Assembly (NCBI GenBank): GCA_029948255.1
Contig: JALIZF010001494.1
Location: 297,704 to 361,703 of the forward strand
Length of the DNA stretch: 64,000 bases
Origin: Telmatactis stephensoni
Taxonomy: Eukaryota; Cnidaria; Anthozoa; Actiniaria; Isophelliidae
Reading direction: 5' to 3'
A model generated the notes under the pieces. It saw nothing but the letters and a program-made list of their open reading frames with translations, made no database searches and was not told the origin of the DNA. Each line of letters begins with the position of its first letter. The stretch's first letter is position 1. A program made the position numbers and the translations under genes. Of this stretch, positions 23,270-32,169 are shown in pieces.

Positions 23270-26200
23270 AAACCCCATTGAAACCCTCTAGAATATCACT
23301 GAATAATATATGAGATTGAGAGCGACACATACAGCTAATATGAGTATGACGTATGAACACAATTTCCACACAGGAATCCCAAATCTAACTAAAACAATTT
23401 TTCAAATAAAATTTGCAGCCTATCAGAACCTCCGCTTAAGTTGTCTTGTAATCAGGCTCATTTAATCATGTTAATATCTACATGTTGTTTTGGCTTGTGA
23501 TGGGAGATAATTTTGTCAATCGGTGCGCCTTTTCAGAACCTAAGGAAAATATGCATGAGAACAGTTTTTGATCATCTAAGTAACTTTTAAACTAATACAT
23601 ATTCTCACTTTTAATGCTATACAGAAACTCTATAATATAAGTGCTTTGAACATCTCGAAAAAGACAAAAAACCTTGACACATTTCTAATTTGCAACGTGT
23701 GACTCCGTCTTTGAAAGAATGCACCAACTCCTCCTCCCCCAACTCCAACATCCAATAATGTTTTCAACATAAATGTAATTGACCAGATTTTTTTTCTGGA
23801 AATCTTTTGATGTCATTTCACCAACGTTGACTTTTGCACTTGGCAGGAATTTAAGTAGGTAATATTATTAATATCTGCCTGGAAACTTTATGTCATTATG
23901 CCGAGCTATTAACGACGCCTCTTTATGCATTAACTGCTTTCTAATTCATATTGATGCATAGCTAAAATACTTTTAGAATAGAATGTAATTGATGGTTTTC
24001 AAAGTGAACAATGCATCATTCCCTTGAGGCTCACATTAATGCTTGTCTCTAAACCCTTAATCAGATAATTGACCATCCGCAGAATCTCGCATTAAATCGC
24101 AGATAACCAACTCCTTCTAGTTAAATACAGCTCGACTCCAGGCATTTTGAAATCAAATTTCCGATCATTTAACTACATGTTGACAAAAACCGCTCTATAA
24201 TCGGAGAGTATAATTCAAAAACGACCAAATGCTTTTGTATATTTTTAGAAGATGATTTGAAAATGTGAGCGATCTCAGTTGACTTCGAGTGCGTTTCTAA
24301 TAACGACGTTAGATTTGGCTGTCATTAGCGACATCAACTGAATAGTATAATTTGCGGCGTGTGACTTTGCCATCAGTATTCTTCTTCCCGCAAACCACTG
24401 AGCACGGCGAAGAATACTTCCTCGACTGATAAACAGAAAGGATTCAGGTCAGTACGAAGCACTCGTATTCATCTGTTGTTTATTTCACATCCACAACTAT
24501 CATCAAAACGTAGCAAAGATATACACACCTTAATTCTTGTAAAAACCATTAGAAATGATTTTCGTTTGCTTCTTCAGTGATTTGTCTTTGAATCTATGAA
24601 TTCTCGCGGTTTGTGACCAAAAATGTGTTTCATTATTTGATTCAAATTCGGGTTTTTGCTGGAAAGGGAATGTTAAAATTCCATAATTGGCTTCAGTTAT
24701 TTCTGTGTCAGCTAGTCAGTCTGTTTATATCTATTGCCTGCTTTAAGATAGCTTTTTGTAACTGAAATATTCGCCGTATTTTCGACATACGTTGAGTTTC
24801 AGTTAACTATAATTAAAAGCAGTATGAAATAATTTCTGAAGCCATGTCAATATTGGTAATTTTGAGGTAGCCCTCAACAGCATGCCATATAGGTTTACAA
24901 CCGCTCTGCTCACGGAATCCAGACAAATGGACGTTATTTTAACAAGAAAATCAATTTTCTTTCTTTTTCATCCAAAACAACTTTTGATAAACTGCTGAAA
25001 TTTTAATGAACATTTAAAAAAATATTTGTTACCTTTCTTCTGTTTTCGTACTAATTTGAAAGCTTTGTTGACAAAAACAATTCGAGTTATTTTGAAATGA
25101 CTTTTGGTCTTTCTTTCAGGGTAGGGGAGGAAACTGTTATTTCCTTGCAAAGAAATATGTGTCCATAACTTTCCCTTGGGGAGGGGAGATAGTCGGCGTA
25201 CAAACGCAATGCATTTTTTGTTGTTGCTACAAATAAAGCTGCTTTCATAATGTATGTAACAGTTACATAGATTTATACGTCTTGAGGTAAACATTTATAC
25301 CTCGAGATATATGAAGCAAACTATACAAGAAGTATCCATTTGGCTAGCATTAAAAGTTCGACTTACTACGCACAATCGCACGCAAGTACGTCATAGCACG
25401 TTGAAATTTTCAAAATTCAGTTCATAAATGGTTTTCACTGATTTTAACGGGTCTTTCTTTGGGGTTGCACGATGTATTGTTTTCTGGGTTAGAGTATTAG
25501 TATAGTAGGGCATTGTTTTATTCAAAGTTCTTTGTTTTTGGCCATTGTTTTATTATCTTTATGGCTTAGGTGTCCTGCAACACCAAGAAAGAGCCATTCT
25601 AACGAGCAAAATACTAGAAAACTGATTTACGACTTCTCATTATTATTTTCAATGGTAGTCAGCCACCTTAAGACGTTGAATATGTTGAATACGTTTTTGT
25701 TTGTTTGTTTGAACCATAGGTCTCTTTCTAATTAACCTATGATGGACTTGGACAAATTTTAAACACTATATTACGCTTGGTTGGATGTGTTTATTGTAAT
25801 ATAAGACTCATTGGATTCTTGCTTTCAGATACTTGATGTCGCTTCAGTGGTGTAAAGTAATGTGTCATGCGCAGTGTTTTACTCGCACTGATCGTGAAGA
25901 CGTTTCTCTGCTGGCAAGTGGTGTTCAGTGCAGAACAAAACTCCTTTATTACTAAGTTCGTTACCATGACAACCATGCATCAACATGTCACACATCGGTA
26001 GGTCCTAATATTTCTATAATAACCGGGTTACCTGTGTATTAAATATCCAGGGATCCCAAACTATATGTGGTTTTTGTGGTTTGGAAACGGACAGCTGAAA
26101 CCATAAATTTGAAAAAACTAGATGTACAAATATTTAGATAAATAAGACGACCGCTTTTAGTTTCGCTGTTTTATTACAAGACATGCATGTTTCAGCAATT

Positions 26201-26350
26201 TGCAAATCTCCTATTATGTTCTGAACCTTTTAAAAACAGATTTCTTTATACAAGAAGATCATGGTTTTTCAAACAGAATTTTTGTGGTCCAAAAAGAAAT
26301 AAAATACAAATGAATAACTGAAACAGTTTATTCATTTCTTTGGTAAACCA
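23270..26350. other. non-coding stretch without recognised feature
   Basis: AT-rich, frames under 110 codons, no domain recognised on either strand and no clear palindrome seen. Confidence 0.4.
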
Positions 26351-26358
26351 GAAAGAAG

Positions 26359-27277
26359 TTAAGTAATGGTTCGAGTAAGATCTAAGCAACTAAACGACGA
26401 AGAATGCAGAAAGGTGTTAAATGTGATATTGTTTTAACCTATTTATTTTGTTGGTTAAGTAACAGTGCGTGTAAAAAGCAGGCAACTCTCTATTGTTGCG
26501 ATGCATTTTACTTTCCCCATATAAGAATGGTTGCATTTTCAGGCTGAAAATACGTCAACCTATGAACAACATGTTATTGAAGTAAAATGCGCTAAAACTC
26601 TATTTAATAGGGAAGTTTCTTTTGTGTGAAAAGCTAGCTTTCATCCAATCATGAGATTCCAAAACAATAGCCAAGAAATAAAGCCTCCAATTTTCCATGT
26701 TCCCCACATATAATTTTTGTTGTATTAAAACTCAGAAAATTTTTAACCAAGAGAAAATCATCTAGTGAACTAGGGAGAAATGTAATATCTGTTGAAGATA
26801 CGTTGGATTGTCATGTTTTATCTAATGAGATGGATGGATTAAACAATATGAAATTAGCACCTTTATGCATTCCGGCATGCATTAGTGATGCCTACCTCTT
26901 ACTCGAACCATTACTTAAAACATGAAAATCTACCATAACTTTAAAATTTTGCCCATCTTGTTCTTTTTTATTTAATATATGATTCCTTCTTCATGAAAGC
27001 TTTCCTGAGTTTTAGTATAGCACAATTTTTATGTGGGAACATATCAAATTGGAAGCAGTCTCTTGGCTATTGTTTTGCACTTCTTGTGATTGGACGAAAT
27101 CTTTAGTACAAAAGAAACTTTTTTGAAAACAGGATTTTGGCACATTTTATTTTGAAAGAGCGTTACCATAAGATAATATATCATCAGTCCGCTGATAACC
27201 AATACGTCATTATTATGTGGGGAAGTTGGCGTAGAACAATAGAAAGTTGCCTACCTTTTACTCGGACCATTACTTAA
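26359..27277. mobile_element. nested foldback elements with TTAA ends
   Basis: The main element is 26459-27273, flanked by TTAA at 26455-26458 and 27274-27277. Its arms are about 75% identical. They include GCAACTxTCTATTGTT, the CCCCACATATAA/ATGTGGG region and TTGGCTATTGTTTTG with its inverse. An overlapping pair, TTAAGTAATGGTTCGAGTAA at 26359 and its inverse ending in TTAA at 26918, marks a second copy with the same tips. The left end of one element lies outside, and its right end inside, the other. Confidence 0.72.
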
Positions 27278-27532
27278 TGGATATTTGCACAATGAATTCT
27301 ACTTAGCTTCTTCGAGGAACATCGGAATATAGAATAGTTAGTAAGTAAACTCATAAATAATTCATAAACAGACCAAACTCGGTCGACATCAGACTACCTT
27401 AAAAATCATTAAATTAAATTAAACTAAATTAAAAATCTAACATGTATTATAAAAACATTATATTTCTAAACATACTGTCTATTATCTTAGCCTTTGTTGA
27501 AACAAGACAGTGGACTGTGATGTATATATATG

Positions 27533-27646
27533 TCGTGGTTCAATTTTAATTTTCCTTTGTTTTTGTGTATACTAATTTATTGACAATGAGTATAAAATAA
27601 AGGAAAATAGACATTGAACCAAGGATAAAATTGAACTACAACATAA
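27533..27646. mobile_element. short MITE-like hairpin
   Basis: GTCGTGGTTCAATTTTAATT and TTTCCTTTG on the left pair with AAAGGAAAATAG and ATAAAATTGAACTACAAC on the right, with an AT-rich centre. Confidence 0.6.
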
Positions 27647-27694
27647 ACACGAATGTCAAAATTACTCCTCACTGTTGTGATCAGGTCATACCCG

Positions 27695-28670
27695 TTCATA
27701 TGGTGCTTGTCACGCAACCAACGCTCGAGAACGTACACGTCGCGTTGCATGCACGTGACGACAAACTTTAGAAACGACTTGGAAAAGAACGGAAAATATT
27801 AAATAACAGCATAAAGGAGCACGAAAAAGTTTTGTTTGAAATGTTGTCTGTGTTGATTTTTTTTTCCGGACAAATAAATAAAAGTTGTGAAGCGTGCGAT
27901 ATCCCAGGCTTCCAGTAGAGATCGAGATATACCAGGCGTTCCTCGCTGTATCTATGAAGCTCGGAAGAAAGTGCACAAGGAAAGAATAGGCGTCCTTAAC
28001 GTTTTTTTCTCCTCGTACGACTTCATACTCATCACTTCGTAAAGAGGTGCTACAGTTGTCTTTCCTCTGAAGGTTTGAAAATCGGGTCAACATCATCACA
28101 ACGAGGAACGCCTGGCATATTTCGATTTCGATTTCGTCTGGAACATGCATCAAGCGCTTTGTACTTTAATTTTCAAAAAGAATCAACAAAATCCCAAACA
28201 AAATTTTGCTTCTTTGAACTTATTTTTATGCAACGTACGCACGTAGTTTCGTTCTACCGTGAAAAAGAGTTGCGTTACAGTGACGGACATGGTGTTCAGT
28301 TACTGCACTGATAAATTCACGAGAGAACGATGAGTGTACGTGACGAACTGCTTTAAAGACCTGCAGTGAGCTGGGAAAGTATAGAAACATCGAATCACAA
28401 AATATACTTACAACGTATGTGGTAAAAAAATGTTGCGGTGAAAAAATGTGGCGTTACAATAACGAACATGGCATAAGTTGTTGTCACGCAACCAATGCGA
28501 CAGATCTTTGTTTGCACGTGACGAAAGCTTTAAAAAAGACTCCAAAAACCGACATGCACTTAGTGAGCTGGAAGAAGTATGGAAAATATCAAACTACAAA
28601 GTATACATGCAATGTACGTAGATTTGTTCTGCGGTTATAAAGAAAGTGTTGCGTTGCGTTACGAACATGA
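27695..28670. repeat. diverged tandem repeats (~190 bp) with an internal inverted pair
   Basis: Blocks recur in order: GTCACGCAACCAAxGC, GCACGTGACGA, a CTTTAAA-GAC segment, GTGAGCTGGxAxAAGTAT, AAATATxxAACTACAAA and a GTTGCGTTAC-GAACATG segment. They fall in units near 27700, 28255, 28430 and 28620. An inverted pair, CCAGGCGTTCCTCG at 27932 and CGAGGAACGCCTGG at 28102, lies between the first two. No coding sense; the 147-codon minus frame here has no domain. Confidence 0.6.
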
Positions 28671-30437
28671 CATTGCGAGGGATCCGCTACGCAGGCTAGA
28701 CAAGACACAGCTCATTCTCAGTTTATCAATGTTAGCAATATGAAGGCATGTCAAGTAATGTTAAGTACAGTATTCATTGGTTCTGTCAATCATAACTCAT
28801 GCCGTGCATGGGCATTACAATCTCAAGGTCGAGGGGGGTGGGGGGATCTGTCAAGAGTGTTTTTAAAATGGGTAGGAGAAAGGATACTAGGTGCGCTTGT
28901 GATGGTTCTCCTGTGAACTCTTGGTTTGAAGGCTAATTTAGGCCAAAATTTTGGCTATGAACACACGTATAACAGCACAAATACAGTAAAGCGAAGTAAA
29001 ACTACGGTTTCTCGTTGAGAACCTACGTCACAATCTTACTGTCCAGCGGTAAATCTCCATATTGTAATCCTTTTTAATTGTATTATAATTTTAAATATAT
29101 TAGTCAGTAAATGACTGCTTTGTGTCACAAAAATATCCCAGATTTTACAGGGCTAAGGACAGTGAACTCCTGTAAGCAGCCACTCCTTTATCACCAGTAG
29201 TATATTTAAACCCGGTAATTACTGTCATTACAGACCACATTAAATGAATCGTTTAAAAAGCAATCAGTGCATGGTCAGAGAGGTGAACCAAAATTATACA
29301 CATGTACCTTCTGCAATGTTCTAGAATTCAAATCTTTGTTTGTCTAGAAATTTTTAGTTTGCTTACTCAAAGAGAAAATCTGTATCTTCGCTGTGAAAAG
29401 ATAATATCTTGTATTTTTTCCGTATGCAAAGATCATATCCTGTTTTTATTCTGATGAGGAAATATTTTGTTTGTCTTGATAAGGATCACGAAATCGCGTG
29501 ACGCAAGCTTGCCCAGGCCCATCTATAACAGGAAACACTATAATAAGTGGTTCAGTCTGATACTGATCGATATTATGTAAAAGTATTATACATGCTCGTA
29601 GTGAAAGATTCCATCCATATTCTGAAGCTATATTCTGTGATTTACTTCAAAGGTGTAAAAAGACAGCTCTTTTGAGTTTAAAAGAGGAAACGTTACAGCC
29701 AAGAAGTCATGTGATAGCAAGGCCTTGTCTAAATAGAAACTTACTTGGCTGTGAATATGATCGACAAATGAAGAATCCTTGGAATAAATCATGGATATAC
29801 AATGGTAAGACAGAAGTTCATAAGATTTATGGGATGGTAGTTTGTCCTGTAATTGTTTACACATGGTATTAGTAAGGTTCATATCACGAGAGTAACAGTA
29901 GAAATAATAATAATAATATACACCGACACCTCATGAAAACTTAAGATCTAATTAAGTGTTAGATATTTTCATAAAAATAGCTTGTTCTCTCCTTTAACTA
30001 TACATTATATGGTAAATATCCTGTCTATGGTTTTAATAGTATCATGGTATTGGTATATATAGAGAGAACTTTGAACCTTTGAGTATTGGTATAAAGAACC
30101 TTTGAGCCCTATCAACAGCTACTGCATATTGGTAATTCGAGTGACCAAGGTGGAGTAGTTGGTGCTCTATTTAAGAAGCATCAGATCATGATAAAGAATA
30201 ATTTGAGATTTTTGACAACATGATTTAGCAAATTTTAGCGAGCTCCTAAAAATTTCTAAATGTTGTTCTTGCTAAAATAAGTTATCTTTGGTATTCTTGG
30301 TCAGTCGTAGTAAAAATAGTCATCCCCCTACCGAAAGTCGCCAACTAAGTAACCGCAAAATCTTCCAATAGAGAAATCGCTACATTTAGTAGTTGCTGAA
30401 AATAGTAACTTTACGGTACGTAGGTGGAGTAGTTGGC
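28671..30437. other. non-coding stretch without recognised feature
   Basis: Short frames only. I recognise neither repeat ends nor exons. Confidence 0.4.
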
Positions 30438-30440
30438 TAA

Positions 30441-30673
30441 AGCTCGCCGCACACGTTGAGAAACTGCGTGAGGAAACTGCCACTCGAGGCACTTAGCTCA
30501 GACGATTCCTCGCCGCAGACGTTGCATCTTTGGCTACGCGAGGCCAAACGTATCAAACAAAACATAAAATCGGCGCATCGCCTGGCGAGACAGGTAAAAG
30601 AGCACACGGTGAGAAAAGTGCCTCGCGCGTGTGGCAGTTTCCTCACACAGTTTCTCAACGTATGCGGCGAGCT
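30441..30673. mobile_element. 233-bp MITE with TAA target duplication (PIF/Harbinger-like)
   Basis: Inverted arms of about 50 bp begin AGCTCGCCGCACACGTTGAG and end with the inverse (CTCAACGTATGCGGCGAGCT). Direct TAA copies lie at 30438-30440 and 30674-30676. A 3-bp T-A-A target is typical of PIF/Harbinger elements (family knowledge). No transposase. Confidence 0.92.
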
Positions 30674-30782
30674 TAAAAGGAGCATCAAATAGATAATTTA
30701 TATTCCCTTTGTTGGGATAATGAGCACGTTTGTTATCACATACGTATTGTTACACTATAACGTTAATTAGGTAGATTTAGAA

Positions 30783-31025
30783 AACACGACGCAAATGTGA
30801 AAGATGGCCCTGCGCACGTTAACGAATAATTTTCTGAAAAACCGTAAACGTCGTCGACGTCCTAAAAAAGACGGGGAAACGGACAAAATGACGTCCTGAA
30901 CGTGGCGTATATAGCAGTGTTGTCACGGAAGCATTTAGCAAGGACGACACAACGTGTAATGACGCAATGAACCAATGTGATATATCCGTCATATCACGTC
31001 TGTTCATATGTCGCGTTCGCTAAAT
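30783..31025. mobile_element. diverged MITE, homologous to 10331-10555
   Basis: Shares ordered blocks with the 10.3-kb copy (ACACGACGC, GCGCACGTTAACGAAT, CGTCGTCGACGTC, TTGTCACGG). It ends ATATGTCGCGTTCGCTAA, which inverts the TTAGCAAACACGACGCGACAT start of the other copy. Confidence 0.6.
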
Positions 31026-31233
31026 AATCCTACTAGTCACTAAACGTCTCGTTCTCACGTTCATTGCGTTAGCGAAATGCGTCTAGTCTTTTCTTTGAAA
31101 CTTTTATGATGAACTATGAGTAACTAGCAACCTTGAGTCAGTGCTTTAGTGTAGCTCTTACAGTGTAAGTGTTAGTCAAGTTCGTACAGTGAAATGAGCT
31201 ACATTCATCAAGCTAGGACCGCTATTGACAATA

Positions 31234-31598
31234 GAGACCTTAAGCAACGAAGACGGCAACGAAGACGGCAACGAGGACGACGACGGCATAAGACAATGGC
31301 CTTAATTACAAAATACGATAAACGCACGTGCAAATGAGCAGGACTGTAAGGAAATCAACCGTTTTCTGCAAAACTACAACGTGAAAAGTCCAGATTTCAC
31401 GCTCTGTAGAGAACGGGAACTTGAGGACGCAAACCAGATTATTTTCCGTTCGCCCAGAAACTCTCTCTTTCATTTCAAAACTCTGGTCTGAAATGGCAAT
31501 TCAAATTAAATAAGCGAAAAAAATTGCAGTAAATATTGCGCTTGAATACGTTTTGACGTCCCGTCCCTGCCGTCGTCGTCGTGGTTGCTTAAGGTCCC
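31234..31598. mobile_element. 365-bp MITE with GAGACCTTAAGC tips
   Basis: Left tip GAGACCTTAAGCAACGA and right tip GTTGCTTAAGGTCCC are inverse with one mismatch, followed by GACGxCGACG-rich sub-repeats in both arms. Flanked by TA at 31232-31233 and 31599-31600. The same GAGACCTTAA tip is on the 92-bp element at 49846-49937. Confidence 0.83.
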
Positions 31599-31618
31599 TA
31601 ATTAATGCCTCTTGTAAA

Positions 31619-31731
31619 GACGTCCCGACTCCAGACGCTGGGCCCTCCTTCGCCGCTGCTCTTCGCGACACAGGAAGCCCAAATGAAAAAGAGGAGCGGC
31701 GAAGGAGAGCCCGGCGTCTAGACTAAGACGT
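31619..31731. mobile_element. compact palindrome with shared GGGCTTCCTGTG core
   Basis: The arms AGACGCTGGGCCCTCCTTCG and CGAAGGAGAGCCCGGCGTCT pair over about 40 bp. The loop carries CACAGGAAGCCCAAA, the inverse of TTTTGGGCTTCCTGTG in the 8173-8277 MITE. Confidence 0.75.
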
Positions 31732-31785
31732 CCCTGGAAATATTGTCTACGGTTTTCCGGCACTAAATACAGTCTTATTTTGCAG

Positions 31786-32169
31786 GATTAATAAAGGATT
31801 CAAGACACTGTACAGAACTAACTGCAGCATGTCAGAAGAGAGTTGTAAATGGGACATCTAGTTTTATGATTTTTTTTACAAGAACAGAATCAATGTGGAC
31901 AAAACTTCTACTATTGTTAATAATTCGAGTCCTTCTTAAAGGCAATATTGCAACTGAACTTCAATTTATATCTTTAATTATTGTACAAATGGAACCATCA
32001 TTGGCAACATTGACTCCGTCGCCAGTGCTAACGTCATCATTGTCAACTCACGTGACTGAGGGGCGTGATTCAAGTAATGCAAATAGTGCAGTGTCTGCGA
32101 GCAATGTGCAGGAACGTGTACTCGCACAGAAACGTTCTAGCGAATCTAAGATACATCATTATAACAGAG
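31786..32169 (+). CDS. lectin gene exon A: signal-like segment and Ser/Thr-rich stalk
   Basis: Follows CTTATTTTGCAG and ends before GTAAGA. Entering in phase 1 the frame is open for 127 codons. ATGs at 31866 and 31893 precede the hydrophobic MWTKLLLLLIIRVLLKG, then a Thr/Ser/Pro-rich stalk. If transcription starts here, the AG at 31785 would be a 5'-UTR or trans-splice acceptor; if not, the exon is internal. No domain is recognised, so its coding status rests on phase and openness. Confidence 0.55.

Noticed and set aside
31786..32169. A frame-broken SEA-like or EGF-like domain in the other frames of lectin exon A
   Set aside because: Suggestive words such as CTNGTIIGN and CSVCEQCAGTC appear in other frames, but each is short and bounded by stops; the single open frame with matching phases is the simpler reading.
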